From: an uncultured Christensenellaceae bacterium
GTDB lineage: Bacteria; Bacillota; Clostridia; Christensenellales; Borkfalkiaceae
Length of the DNA stretch: 64,000 bases
Direction: 5' to 3'
Assembly (NCBI GenBank): GCA_910589015.1
Contig: CAJUSA010000013.1
Location: 3,719-67,718 of the forward strand
Shown: piece by piece, positions 16,058-24,542 of the stretch
Numbering within the stretch: position 1 is the stretch's first letter
Layout of the letters: the number at the start of each line of letters is the position of its first letter
Translations under genes and position numbers: made by a program
Notes under the pieces: generated by a model
Database searches by the model: none
What the model saw: the letters and a program-made list of their open reading frames with translations, nothing else
Told to the model about the DNA's origin: nothing

Positions 16058-17434
16058 TCAGAAAGCGATTTTTTCGTTCAGGAACGCGGCAACGCCGTCG
16101 TAAGAAAGCCGTTCCTGCGCCATGGTATCGCGGTCGCGCACGGTCACCGTGCCGTTTTCGAGCGTATCGAAATCGACGGTCAGGCAGTAAGGCGTGCCGA
16201 TCTCGTCCTGTCTGCGGTAGCGTTTGCCGATCGAGCCCGCCTCGTCGTAGGTGACCGAAAATTGTTTTTTGAGCTTGTCGCACAGTTCGCGCGCCTGCGG
16301 CGCAAGATTTTTCTGCAGGGGCAGGATCGCCGCTTTATATGCCGCGATGGCGGGGTGGAAGTGCAACACGTTGCGCACGTCGCCGCCCTCGAGCTTTTCT
16401 TCGTCGTACGCCTCGGAAAGCTGCGCGAGCATAAGGCGGTCGGCGCCGATCGAATATTCGATGACGTAGGGGATATATTTCTCGCCCGAAACGGGATCGA
16501 CGTAGGTGAGCGATTTGCCCGAGTATTCCTGATGGCGCGAAAGGTCGTAATCGGTGCGGTTGTGAATGCCGTTGAGTTCCGACCAGCCCATGGGGAAGTC
16601 ATACTGAATGTCGCACGCCGCTTTGGCGTAGTGCGCGAGCTTGTCGTGATCCTTGAAGCGCAGGTGTTCGGGGGCAAACCCTAAATCGAGCAGAAACTGC
16701 ATTGCCTTTTCCTTGAACTGCGCGTAAAATTCCTGATCGGTGCCTTCTTTGCAGAACCACTGGTGTTCCATCTGCTCGAATTCGATCGTGCGGAAGATGA
16801 AGTTGCCGGGGGTGATCTCGTTGCGGAACGCCTTGCCGACCTGCGCGATGCCGAAGGGCACCTTTGCGCGCGTCGTGCGCTGAACGTTGAGGAAGTTGAC
16901 GAATTCGCCCTGCGCCGTTTCGGGGCGCAGATAGATTTTGTTCTGGCTCTCGTCGGTCACGCCGCGCGAGGTTTCGAACATGAGGTTGAACGTGCGGATA
17001 TTCGTCCATTCGCTCTTGCCGCAGATGGGGCAGCAAACGTGATGTTCGCGGATATAATTTTCCATTTCCTCGTTGCTCATGAGGTCGGGGTTGACTTTTC
17101 CCTTCGAATGGTTTTCGATGAGGTTATCGGCGCGGTGGCGCGCTTTGCACCCCTTGCAGTCCATTTTCGGGTCGGAAAAGGACGTGGTGTGCCCGCTTGC
17201 TTCCCACACGCGCGAATTCATTAAGATCGCCGCGTCGACGCCGAAAGAATTGTCGCTTTCCTGCACGAAGCGTTTCCACCAGGCGCGTTTGAGGTTGTTC
17301 TTGATCTCGACGCCCACGGGACCGTAATCCCATGTGTTGCCCATGCCGCCGTAAATTTCGCTTCCGGGGAAGATGATGCCGCGCGTTTTGCACAGCGCGA
17401 CGAGTTTATCCATAGTCACTGCTCTTGTTGCCAT
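16058..17434 (-). CDS. glyS: glycyl-tRNA synthetase, single-chain (alpha2) type
   Basis: Charges tRNA-Gly with glycine in the cytosol. Class II enzyme of the eukaryote/archaea-like dimer type (about 458 residues), not the alpha2-beta2 form. Visible: 'GIIFPGSEIYGGMGNTWDYG', a cysteine-rich insertion ('CKGC', 'CPIC'), motif 2 with 'GKAFRNEITPGNFIFRTIEF' and 'EMEHQWF'-like 'QMEHQWFC', motif 3 around 'YSIGADRLMLAQL', and the anticodon domain to the end. Two ATGs are possible; 17434 is preferred because AGAGGA abuts the first (17443) but is well spaced from the second. No T-box leader was found: the 5' region is short. Confidence 0.95.
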   Translation of the reverse strand: MATRAVTMDKLVALCKTRGIIFPGSEIYGGMGNTWDYGPVGVEIKNNLKRAWWKRFVQESDNSFGVDAAILMNSRVWEASGHTTSFSDPKMDCKGCKARHRADNLIENHSKGKVNPDLMSNEEMENYIREHHVCCPICGKSEWTNIRTFNLMFETSRGVTDESQNKIYLRPETAQGEFVNFLNVQRTTRAKVPFGIAQVGKAFRNEITPGNFIFRTIEFEQMEHQWFCKEGTDQEFYAQFKEKAMQFLLDLGFAPEHLRFKDHDKLAHYAKAACDIQYDFPMGWSELNGIHNRTDYDLSRHQEYSGKSLTYVDPVSGEKYIPYVIEYSIGADRLMLAQLSEAYDEEKLEGGDVRNVLHFHPAIAAYKAAILPLQKNLAPQARELCDKLKKQFSVTYDEAGSIGKRYRRQDEIGTPYCLTVDFDTLENGTVTVRDRDTMAQERLSYDGVAAFLNEKIAF

Positions 17435-17472
17435 GTTGCCCATTCCTCTTTTCTACTTGGTTTCTGTTGGTT

Positions 17473-17501
17473 ATCCTACCATGTTCCGCGCGATTTGTCA
17501 A
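17473..17501 (-). promoter_or_regulatory. promoter of glyS
   Basis: Minus strand: TTGACA (17501-17496), 17-base spacer, TAGGAT (17478-17473). Confidence 0.7.
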
Positions 17502-17524
17502 GCGTTCGCGCGGGGCGATGGCAC

Positions 17525-17728
17525 TCAGTCGCTGATGCCGAGCAGAAAGTCGCTCGTTACCGCAAAATATTTACAGAGCGTTATGATCGCCAACGCGTTC
17601 GGGATACGCCGTCCGTTTTCCCAAAGTGCGATCGCCGATTGGCTCAGCCCCGTTTCTTTTGCAAGCTGTGATTGCGTCAGCTTTTTTTCCGCGCGCAGTT
17701 CCTTTAAGCGCTCGATGAATTTATCCAT
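17525..17728 (-). CDS. small XRE-family transcription regulator (no. 2)
   Basis: A 67-residue helix-turn-helix protein: 'LTQSQLAKETGLSQSAIALWENGRR' spans the recognition helix region, ending 'FAVTSDFLLGISD'. It resembles regulator 3 at 37803-38021, sharing the block 'LAKETGLSQSAIA' and the 'YF..S.D..LG' ending, so the two are paralogues. It probably represses itself and the divergent small gene at 17826; ATTGTAAT/ATTACAAT repeats lie in the shared 97-base control region. There is no ribosome-binding site; a TAAAAT -10 ends 6 bases before the ATG, so it may be leaderless. Confidence 0.88.
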   Translation of the reverse strand: MDKFIERLKELRAEKKLTQSQLAKETGLSQSAIALWENGRRIPNALAIITLCKYFAVTSDFLLGISD

Positions 17729-17738
17729 GAAAATATTT

Positions 17739-17789
17739 TATCACAATTGTAATAAAACGCTTGACATATTACAATCGCAATATTAAAAT
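17739..17789. promoter_or_regulatory. divergent control region of XRE regulator 2
   Basis: Plus-strand promoter TTGACA (17761-17766), 17-base spacer, TAAAAT (17784-17789) for the small gene. ATTGTAAT near 17746 and ATTACAAT near 17768 are inverted copies and may be operator half-sites. Confidence 0.65.
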
Positions 17790-17825
17790 CGGGTGTATAA
17801 ATCACCCTGAAAACGGAGGAAAAAC

Positions 17826-18131
17826 ATGAAAGAATATTCGGCGATCGAAGAATTGTTATTTAATCAATGCGGCGTTGCGAAAATCAAGACGAGCGACGAG
17901 GGGCGGGAAATTCTGGCGAAACTCAGTGCGATCGAAGATTATTTCGAAGATGCGTTGCGCGAACACCCCGCGGCGGCGGCGCGGTTTTCGGAATACAGGC
18001 GTTTGCAGGAAGATCTGAACAGTGCGGAAACCATTCTCTATTATAAAGAGGGGTTCCGTTTCGGCGTGCGGCTGGGGCTGGACGTCGCCGACCGTTCGGA
18101 AAGCGTGGGCGACGACGGTGTGTGGGAATAA
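17826..18131 (+). CDS. small protein divergent from XRE regulator 2, DUF6809-like
   Basis: 101 residues, soluble, helical and acidic, beginning 'MKEYSAIEELLFNQCG' and ending with 'GFRFGVRLGLDVAD'. The arrangement (short helical protein with a terminal 'EGFRxGxRL' motif, next to an XRE regulator) resembles DUF6809-type proteins of Clostridia; that match is from memory and not tested. No catalytic motif is seen. Good ribosome-binding site CGGAGG ahead of the ATG, a consensus -35 promoter at 17761, and its own terminator make it a single-gene unit under likely XRE control. Confidence 0.75.
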   Translation: MKEYSAIEELLFNQCGVAKIKTSDEGREILAKLSAIEDYFEDALREHPAAAARFSEYRRLQEDLNSAETILYYKEGFRFGVRLGLDVADRSESVGDDGVWE

Positions 18132-18143
18132 GCGCAATTGCCT

Positions 18144-18172
18144 TCCCCCGTATGTTACGGGGGATTTTTTTA
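18144..18172 (+). terminator. terminator after the small gene
   Basis: TCCCCCGTA (18144-18152) pairs with TACGGGGGA (18156-18164), then seven T. Confidence 0.9.
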
Positions 18173-18253
18173 TAAAACGGCGGGGGCATGGCGGCGTATA
18201 CGGCATTTTCTTGAAAAAATTCTACGGAAACAGTATCTTTTTTAGGAAAATCA

Positions 18254-18262
18254 TGCTATAAT
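18254..18262 (+). promoter_or_regulatory. extended -10 promoter of glnS
   Basis: TGCTATAAT (18254-18262) with no good -35; a normal leader and the site GGAAGG follow before the ATG at 18300. Confidence 0.6.
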
Positions 18263-18299
18263 TGTAAAGTAAAATTATACGCGACGGGAAGGAAGGTTT

Positions 18300-19928
18300 A
18301 TGGCGGATACGGCAAATTTTATCTGGCAGATTGTAGAAGAGGACAAAGCGAACGGCTCGGCGGTGAAAACGCGTTTCCCGCCCGAACCCAACGGATATCT
18401 TCATATCGGTCACGCAAAGAGCATGTACGTCAATTTCGGCACGGCGGCGCGCTACGGCGGCACATGCAATCTGTTTTTCGACGACACCAACCCTTCGAAG
18501 GAAAAAACCGAGTTCGTCGATGCGATCCGCGCCGATATCGCGTGGCTCGGCTATCAATGGGATAAGGAAGTGTATGCTTCCGATTTCTTCGATATCATTT
18601 ACGATTATGCCGAGCGGCTTATCATGTCGGGCAAGGCGTTCGTGTGCGATTATTCGGCGGAAGAGATCAAGGCGACGCGCGGCACGCTTACCGAACCGGG
18701 GCAGGAAAGTCCGTACCGCAACCGTACGGCGGAAGAAAATCTGCGCCTGTTCCGCGAGATGAAAGCGGGTAAGTACGCCGACGGCGAAAAGTGCCTGCGC
18801 GCGAAGATCGACATGAGTTCGCCCAACATCAACTTGCGCGATCCCGTTATCTACCGCATTCTGCGCGCGACGCACCACCGCACGGGCGATAAGTGGTGCA
18901 TCTACCCCATGTACGACTATGCGCACCCCATCTGCGATTATTTGCAGGGCGTGACGCATTCGCTCTGCACGCTCGAATTCGAAGACCACCGCCCGCTATA
19001 CGACTGGGTGGGCGTTACGCTAGGTTTTGCGCCCAAGCCGCGGCAAATCGAGTTTGCGCGGCTCAGTATGACCAATCTTGTCATGAGCAAGCGGTATCTG
19101 AAAAAGCTCGTTGCGGACGGCAGCGTGCACGGGTGGGACGATCCGCGCATGCCTACGCTCGCGGGCTTGCGGAACCGCGGCATACCCGCCGCGGCGATCA
19201 ACGATTTCTGCGAACGGGCGGGGGTGGCGAAAGCCAATTCCGAATGCGAAATTTCTTACTTCGAAGCGGTTGTCCGCGATTATCTCAACGCGCACGCGCC
19301 CCGCGCGATGGCGGTGGTCGATCCGCTCAAAGTGGTGATCACCAACTACGAGGGCGAAGAAGAGATCGATTTTTCGATCAACCAGACCGATGAAAACGCG
19401 GGCACGCGCAAGGTGAAGTTCGGCAGAGAACTCTATATCGAGCGCAGTGATTTCGCGCTCGAGGCGCCGCCCAAATATTACCGTCTTAAACCCGACGGAT
19501 ATGTGCGCCTGAAAAACGCCTATATTATTCATTGCGACGAGGCGGTGACCGACGAAAAGGGCGAGGTCGTGGAAGTGCGCTGTTCTTATGTGCCCGATTC
19601 GCACAGCGGTGCGGATACGAGCGGCATCAAGGCAAAAGGCGTCATTCACTGGGTAAACGCGCGCACCTGCGCCGACGCGGTGCTCAAACAGTACGATCAT
19701 TTGCTGCGCGACGCCGATTATGCGGGGCAGGACTTTTCCGAACGCATGAACACCGAAAGCGAGCATGTCTTTCATGCCAAAGCCGAACCCTATCTTGCGG
19801 AAGCGCCCGACGGCGAGGCGTTCCAGCTGTTGCGCACGGGTTATTATAAAAAATGCACGGAAAACGGCATGCTCTGTCTTTCCGAAATCGTTTCGTTAAA
19901 GGATAATTTCAACAAAGGGGGCAAGTGA
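18300..19928 (+). CDS. glnS: glutaminyl-tRNA synthetase
   Basis: Charges tRNA-Gln directly with glutamine. Class I enzyme, 542 residues: 'FPPEPNGYLHIGHAKS' with HIGH at residues 35-38, 'VMSKR' near residue 262 as the KMSKS counterpart, and the two C-terminal anticodon-binding beta-barrels. Features such as 'DDTNPSKE' and 'YDYAHPICD' separate GlnRS from GluRS. Many Gram-positive bacteria lack GlnRS and use the Glu-tRNA-Gln amidotransferase instead, so this gene marks a lineage that gained the direct route. The next gene begins 2 bases after its stop. Confidence 0.96.
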   Translation: MADTANFIWQIVEEDKANGSAVKTRFPPEPNGYLHIGHAKSMYVNFGTAARYGGTCNLFFDDTNPSKEKTEFVDAIRADIAWLGYQWDKEVYASDFFDIIYDYAERLIMSGKAFVCDYSAEEIKATRGTLTEPGQESPYRNRTAEENLRLFREMKAGKYADGEKCLRAKIDMSSPNINLRDPVIYRILRATHHRTGDKWCIYPMYDYAHPICDYLQGVTHSLCTLEFEDHRPLYDWVGVTLGFAPKPRQIEFARLSMTNLVMSKRYLKKLVADGSVHGWDDPRMPTLAGLRNRGIPAAAINDFCERAGVAKANSECEISYFEAVVRDYLNAHAPRAMAVVDPLKVVITNYEGEEEIDFSINQTDENAGTRKVKFGRELYIERSDFALEAPPKYYRLKPDGYVRLKNAYIIHCDEAVTDEKGEVVEVRCSYVPDSHSGADTSGIKAKGVIHWVNARTCADAVLKQYDHLLRDADYAGQDFSERMNTESEHVFHAKAEPYLAEAPDGEAFQLLRTGYYKKCTENGMLCLSEIVSLKDNFNKGGK

Positions 19929-19929
19929 T

Positions 19930-20976
19930 TTGACGGCGCAACTGCTTTTCGATGCCGGACAACTTCAAACGATCGTAATCGTCGCCGCGTGCGTGCTCGT
20001 AGCGCTTGCTTTCTTGTACGGCGTCATCAAAAAGTTTTCGCGCATGAGCTGGCTGGGCTGGCAGACGACGCTGCTCTTTGCTGCCACGTTGCCCTTGAGC
20101 TTTCTGCCCGAAACACAGAACGGCACGTTGCTCTTTTGTCTGGCGGCGGGCGGATTGTTGGCGGTCACGGCGCTTGTGTTTCTTGCGGGCGCGGTGTTGC
20201 GCAAACCCTTTCTCGCGCTCGAAGCAGGCGCGGGCGGTCGCGCGCTCAACCGCATTCTCGGCGGCGTGACGGGCGTGTTCAATATCGCCGTGTTCGCGGC
20301 GATTTTCGGCGGACTTGCCCTTGTCTGTGCGGAACCCTATAACGTCGAATTTCTCAACGTCATCTACACGCACCCCGTGTGGACGAATTTTGCGGCGGGG
20401 CATGCCTTCGATTTGTTCTTTGTTTTTATGTTCGCGCTCTTTTTGCGCTGGGGTTACCGCACGGGATTTTTGCGCATGATCGTCACGCTCACCGTGCTGA
20501 CGCTCACGCTCTTCGCGGTGTTCCTTTCGATGTATATGACCTTGCAGGTGCCGTTCCTTTCGTCGTTTGCGGCGCAGATCGCGGGCACGTTCCCCATGAA
20601 CGAGATCGCGGCGGGGTGGATCGGTTTCGGCATCGTGTCGTTTATCGTGGCGTTCGTCTTTCTGCTTGTCATCATTCTCATTGCGTTTGTGCTCAATCTT
20701 CTGCTCAAAGCGGCGGGCAAGTCGCACGCGTTCGTCGTCTTTGACGGCATCTTATTTTCGCTCGTCACCTTCGTGATTTTGTTTGTCTGCGTGATCGGCG
20801 TTAATTTCGGCGTCGGGTTCATTGCAAGCGGGGCGATTTCCGAGGCGCTGCCCGAACAGATGGCGGGCGTGGCGGAAGCGCTTACGCAGTCGGTTGGCTT
20901 CTACGAAAAGGTCGTGACTTCGTCGCCGCTTTCGAATATTTTTTATTCTTATAATCCGCTGCTGCTGTTGATCTGA
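19930..20976 (+). CDS. polytopic membrane protein, possibly CvpA-like
   Basis: 348 residues with about nine hydrophobic segments and no soluble domain. Paired blocks resemble the CvpA layout ('GVIKKFSRMSWLGWQ' opening, later 'LRWGYRTGFLRMI'), suggesting two CvpA-like halves, but this is a weak call. TTG at 19930 is used as start with AAAGGGGG ahead of it. It is tightly coupled to glnS, two bases downstream, which probably reflects shared transcription only. No catalytic or transport motif is recognised. Confidence 0.72.
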   Translation: MTAQLLFDAGQLQTIVIVAACVLVALAFLYGVIKKFSRMSWLGWQTTLLFAATLPLSFLPETQNGTLLFCLAAGGLLAVTALVFLAGAVLRKPFLALEAGAGGRALNRILGGVTGVFNIAVFAAIFGGLALVCAEPYNVEFLNVIYTHPVWTNFAAGHAFDLFFVFMFALFLRWGYRTGFLRMIVTLTVLTLTLFAVFLSMYMTLQVPFLSSFAAQIAGTFPMNEIAAGWIGFGIVSFIVAFVFLLVIILIAFVLNLLLKAAGKSHAFVVFDGILFSLVTFVILFVCVIGVNFGVGFIASGAISEALPEQMAGVAEALTQSVGFYEKVVTSSPLSNIFYSYNPLLLLI

Positions 20977-21009
20977 ATACAAGAGTGAAATTTCGTCAAA
21001 ACTACTTGT

Positions 21010-21375
21010 ATGCTCGATGAAAAGACGCTGCGGCTTTTTACCGCAATTCACAAAACATGCGGCGGCAATTATAAAATCGTCGAGGAAAACGAGTTGCTCT
21101 CGACTTTCCGCGAGAGCGATCGGGTAGACGGATCGTTGCTGCGCGAAATGATATGTAATCTGGAAGGACATGCCTTCGTGGACGTGCGTTATGCCGAGGA
21201 TGGCGAATACTGCCTCTGCGCGCTGCCCGCGGGCCTGCGCTTTTTGCAGGAAGTAAGCGGCAAAAAGCACGACGAGCGCCGTAACCGGGGGGTGGAAACG
21301 CTCATCGTGTTCTGCGCCTCGCTGTTGGGCGGATTTCTCGGCGCGCTGTGCGCCGTGCTGGCGGGGGCGTTATGA
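21010..21375 (+). CDS. small winged-helix-like protein with C-terminal membrane helix (A)
   Basis: 121 residues, family not recognised. Residues about 1-85 look like a winged-helix fold ('LRLFTAIHKTCGGNYKIVE', a helix pair, then a wing 'VDVRYAEDGEYCLCAL'), followed by a charged linker and one membrane helix ('TLIVFCASLLGGFLGALCAV'). The next gene encodes a protein with the same layout and overlaps by 4 bases. A tail-anchored DNA-binding or signalling pair is possible. No ribosome-binding site is seen. Confidence 0.7.
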   Translation: MLDEKTLRLFTAIHKTCGGNYKIVEENELLSTFRESDRVDGSLLREMICNLEGHAFVDVRYAEDGEYCLCALPAGLRFLQEVSGKKHDERRNRGVETLIVFCASLLGGFLGALCAVLAGAL

Positions 21376-21746
21376 ACGGGATCGAAGGATTAACGCGCCG
21401 CGAAAGTCAGGTCATGCGCGCCGTGTATACGCTGTCGTCGGGAAAGGAACGTTTTTTAGTCACGCTCTACGAACTCATCTGCGCCCTGCCTAAACGGGGC
21501 GGGTTCGACGAAGGCAAGGTGGAAAGCGCGCTCTCGGCGCTCGCGCTCGACGGATATTTTTCGCTTATTCCCACCGAACGCAAGGGGGAACGCACCTACG
21601 TCGTGCATATGCACGAGGCGGGGCTTGCCTTTGCGCGGCTCGATCTGCGGCGCAGGCGCAGTTTGCGGGTGCGGCTGCTTATCACGGTTTTGTGCGGTGC
21701 ACTGTCCGCTACGGTCGGCATTATTTTGAAAAGTATTTTCTCTTAA
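21372..21746 (+). CDS. small winged-helix-like protein with C-terminal membrane helix (B)
   Basis: 124 residues, same architecture as the gene before: a helical/winged part 'ESQVMRAVYTLSSGKERFLV' to 'DGYFSLIPTERKGERTYVVH', a basic linker 'RRRRSLRVR', and one membrane helix 'LLITVLCGALSATVGIILK'. The wing sequence 'ERTYVVHMHEAGLAFA' mirrors 'EYCLCALPAGLRFL' in partner A, so the two are probably ancient duplicates. ATG at 21372 gives an ATGA overlap with A. Function unknown. Confidence 0.7.
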   Translation: MNGIEGLTRRESQVMRAVYTLSSGKERFLVTLYELICALPKRGGFDEGKVESALSALALDGYFSLIPTERKGERTYVVHMHEAGLAFARLDLRRRRSLRVRLLITVLCGALSATVGIILKSIFS

Positions 21747-21752
21747 AAACGT

Positions 21753-21781
21753 TTGACAAATCGTGTCGAACGTTTTATAAT
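21753..21781 (+). promoter_or_regulatory. consensus sigma-A promoter of the uvrB operon
   Basis: TTGACA (21753-21758), 17-base spacer, TATAAT (21776-21781): both hexamers match consensus exactly. Confidence 0.85.
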
Positions 21782-21786
21782 AGAAA

Positions 21787-21800
21787 CAAACAAACGTTCA
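21787..21800 (+). promoter_or_regulatory. possible LexA (SOS) box
   Basis: CAAAC-AAAC-GTTCA compared with the Gram-positive box CGAAC-N4-GTTCG: 8 of 10 positions match. It lies right after the -10 box, a good place for repression. The AAAC repeats could make this a chance match. Confidence 0.4.
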
Positions 21801-21827
21801 TTTGCTGCGCATTGGTGCTTAAAAATC

Positions 21828-21887
21828 TGTCATTCTGAGCTTGTCGAAGAATCCCAAAGAGACGTTTCGGCTACGCTCAACGTGACA
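21828..21887 (+). repeat. dispersed palindromic repeat, copy 3
   Basis: Both arms are present (TGTCATTCTGAGCTTGTCGA ... CTCAACGTGACA). It sits in the long uvrB leader. Confidence 0.85.
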
Positions 21888-21978
21888 GGGGGGCGAGATA
21901 GGGAAACACGGCAATCCCACCGCCCCTGACGGCTCACCCCTTGATACAAGGGGGCGCAGGCGGAGAACAGGAAAAACA

Positions 21979-23940
21979 ATGGAACATCACGAATTTATCT
22001 TAAAATCGCCGTTTGCGCCTACGGGCGATCAGCCCGAGGCGATCGCAAAGCTGACCGAAGGCGTGAAAGACGGGATCCGCACGCAGGTTCTCGTCGGCGT
22101 AACGGGCAGCGGCAAAACGTTTACCATGGCGAACGTCATCAAAAACGTGGGGCGACCCACGCTCGTGATCGCGCACAATAAAACGCTTGCCGCGCAGCTT
22201 TGCAACGAATTCCGCGAATTTTTCCCCGAAAACCGCGTGGAATTTTTCGTTTCCTATTACGATTATTATCAGCCCGAAAGCTACATTCCCCAAACCGATA
22301 CGTATATCGAAAAAGACCTTTCCATGAACGACGAGATCGATAAACTGCGCAACGCCGCAACCTGTTCGCTCGGCGAGAGGGACGACGTGATCGTCGTTTC
22401 TTCGGTTTCTTGCATTTACGGTTTGGGGGCGCCCGAGGAATTTTTCCGTTTGGGTATTTCGTTGCGTCCGGGGCAGGAACTTGCCCGCGACGAGCTGTTG
22501 CGCCGCCTTGTTGAAATTCACTATACCCGCAACGATACCGATTTTAAACGCTCGTGTTTCCGCGTGCGCGGCGACATCGTCGAAATTTTCCCCGCGTCCA
22601 ATTCCGAGGTGGCGATTCGCGTGGGGTTCTTCGGCGACGAGATCGAAACGCTCGGCGAGTGCGATATCGTCACGGGCAAGACGGTATCGGCGCTCAAACA
22701 CGCCGTCATCTTCCCCGCGAGCCACTACGCCGTGGGCAGTGAAAAGCTGCAAAGCGCGTTATCGGTCATTGAAGAGGATATGCGCGGCGAGGTCAGGGCG
22801 TTCGAGGACGAAGGAAAGCTGTTGGAAGCGCAGCGCCTTCGTCAGCGCACCGAGCACGACCTCGAAATGCTGCGCGAAATCGGTTACTGTTCGGGCGTGG
22901 AAAACTATTCGCGTTATTTCGACGGCAGAAGTCCCGGGCAACCCTCGTTTACGCTGCTCGATTATTTTCCGCCGAATTTTCTTGTGTTTATCGACGAGAG
23001 CCACATGACGATCCCGCAGATCCGCGCCATGTATCACGGCGACCTCTCGCGCAAGACCAACCTTGTCAATTACGGATTCCGCTTAAAATCGGCTTACGAC
23101 AACCGCCCTCTCACCTTCGAAGAGTTCGACGAGCGCGTGCCGCAGCTCATCTGCGTTTCCGCCACGCCCGCGCCCTACGAGCTTGAACAGGCGGGGCAGG
23201 TCGCCGAACAGCTTATCCGCCCCACGGGGCTGTTGGATCCCCCCGTCACCGTCAAACCGACCAAAGGGCAGATCGACGATTTGCTTTCGGAAATCAAAAC
23301 GGTTACGGGCGCAGGCGGCAGGGTGCTTGTCACCACGCTCACCAAACGCATGGCGGAAAATCTTACCGATTACCTCAAAGAAAACGGTGTGAAGGTGCGT
23401 TACATGCACTCGGATATCGACGCGTTAGAGCGCATCGATATCGTAAACGGGTTGCGTTCGGGCGAGTTCGACGTGCTGTGCGGCATTAACCTGCTGCGCG
23501 AGGGACTGGATCTTCCCGAAGTGCGGCTTGTCGCCATTCTCGACGCCGATAAAGAAGGGTTTCTGCGCAGCGAAACCTCGCTCGTGCAGACCATCGGCAG
23601 AGCGGCGCGCAACGCCGAAGGCAGGGTGATCATGTACGCCGACACCGTGACGGACAGCATGAAACGCGCCATCGGCGAAACCGAACGCCGCCGCGGCGTG
23701 CAGAAGAAGTATAACGAGGAACACGGCATCACCCCGCGGACGATCGTCAAGGAAGTCAAGTCGTCTTTACTGATCACCGATAAAACGCGCAAGACCGAGG
23801 GGATCAAGGCGAAGGATATTCCCGAAGAAATCGAAAAACTCAAAGCGCTCATGAAAGTGGCGTCGGCGCAGCTCGATTTCGAGCGGGCGATCGAGATCCG
23901 CGAAACGATCGCGCAGTTGCGGCGGCGTCTGCGCGGATAA
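21979..23940 (+). CDS. uvrB: excinuclease ABC subunit B
   Basis: Damage-checking helicase-like subunit of nucleotide excision repair; takes DNA from UvrA and hands it to UvrC. 653 residues, normal length. Walker A 'GVTGSGKT', the beta-hairpin '[20 protein letters not shown]', 'FIDESHMT' (DExH motif), 'SATPAPYE', helicase motifs V-VI ('[14 protein letters not shown]', 'QTIGRAARN') and the C-terminal UVR domain '[20 protein letters not shown]' are all present. It has a long leader that holds a consensus promoter, a possible SOS box and a palindromic repeat. uvrA follows after a small nucleotidase gene. Confidence 0.97.
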   Translation: MEHHEFILKSPFAPTGDQPEAIAKLTEGVKDGIRTQVLVGVTGSGKTFTMANVIKNVGRPTLVIAHNKTLAAQLCNEFREFFPENRVEFFVSYYDYYQPESYIPQTDTYIEKDLSMNDEIDKLRNAATCSLGERDDVIVVSSVSCIYGLGAPEEFFRLGISLRPGQELARDELLRRLVEIHYTRNDTDFKRSCFRVRGDIVEIFPASNSEVAIRVGFFGDEIETLGECDIVTGKTVSALKHAVIFPASHYAVGSEKLQSALSVIEEDMRGEVRAFEDEGKLLEAQRLRQRTEHDLEMLREIGYCSGVENYSRYFDGRSPGQPSFTLLDYFPPNFLVFIDESHMTIPQIRAMYHGDLSRKTNLVNYGFRLKSAYDNRPLTFEEFDERVPQLICVSATPAPYELEQAGQVAEQLIRPTGLLDPPVTVKPTKGQIDDLLSEIKTVTGAGGRVLVTTLTKRMAENLTDYLKENGVKVRYMHSDIDALERIDIVNGLRSGEFDVLCGINLLREGLDLPEVRLVAILDADKEGFLRSETSLVQTIGRAARNAEGRVIMYADTVTDSMKRAIGETERRRGVQKKYNEEHGITPRTIVKEVKSSLLITDKTRKTEGIKAKDIPEEIEKLKALMKVASAQLDFERAIEIRETIAQLRRRLRG

Positions 23941-23954
23941 AAGAAGGAGGTCAT

Positions 23955-24542
23955 ATGAATATCGCAGTCGATATCGACGATACGCTCAACATCGTGCAGC
24001 GTGCAAAGCTTGCCGAGGCGTACATAAAACGCAATCATCTTCCCTTTGAAATTACCGACCCGTATGCCGATAAATTCGTCAAGGTCGTCAACTGGCGCGA
24101 AGAGGACGCGATTGCGTTTATTCGTGACGGCGGCATGGTCGTGTTTACCGACGCGCCCGTGCGCAAGGGCGCGCGCGAAGCGCTCGAACGCTGGCGCGCG
24201 CAGGGGCATAACATCACGATTTTAACGTCCCGCCCCAAGGATTGGTTCATCAATCCCGAGGCGATTTCGCGCGACTGGCTGCAGAAGCGTAAGATCCCTT
24301 ACGATACGCTCGCCGCGCAGATCGCGGATAAGGGAACGTATTGCCGCGAACACCGCATCGACGTGCTCGTCGATAACGACGTCGACCACTGCGTCGCGGC
24401 GCAGCAGCAGGGCGTTGCCGCCGTGCTCGCCGCGGGCAGGCATTGCATGAACCGCCTGAGCGAAGTGGAATTTTTCGCCTCTGACTGGGAAGGCATCGAA
24501 CGGTGCGTCGCCGAGATCGCGCGGCGCAAAGGACTGATATGA
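23955..24542 (+). CDS. HAD-type nucleotidase, NT5C/YqfW-like
   Basis: 195-residue phosphatase of the HAD fold. The nucleophile motif is 'DIDDTLN' (Asp6 and Asp8), motif II 'ILTSRPKDW', and the C-terminal acidic motif 'VLVDNDVDHCVAAQQQG'. These fit the 5'-nucleotidase group that includes Bacillus YqfW and could dephosphorylate nucleotides released in repair. It lies between uvrB and uvrA and overlaps uvrA by 4 bases, so it is made with the repair proteins. AAGGAGG precedes the start. Confidence 0.85.
   Translation: MNIAVDIDDTLNIVQRAKLAEAYIKRNHLPFEITDPYADKFVKVVNWREEDAIAFIRDGGMVVFTDAPVRKGAREALERWRAQGHNITILTSRPKDWFINPEAISRDWLQKRKIPYDTLAAQIADKGTYCREHRIDVLVDNDVDHCVAAQQQGVAAVLAAGRHCMNRLSEVEFFASDWEGIERCVAEIARRKGLI

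Noticed and set aside
17435..17524. T-box leader of glyS
   Set aside because: The leader after the promoter is only about 30-40 bases and lacks the T-box sequence and terminator.
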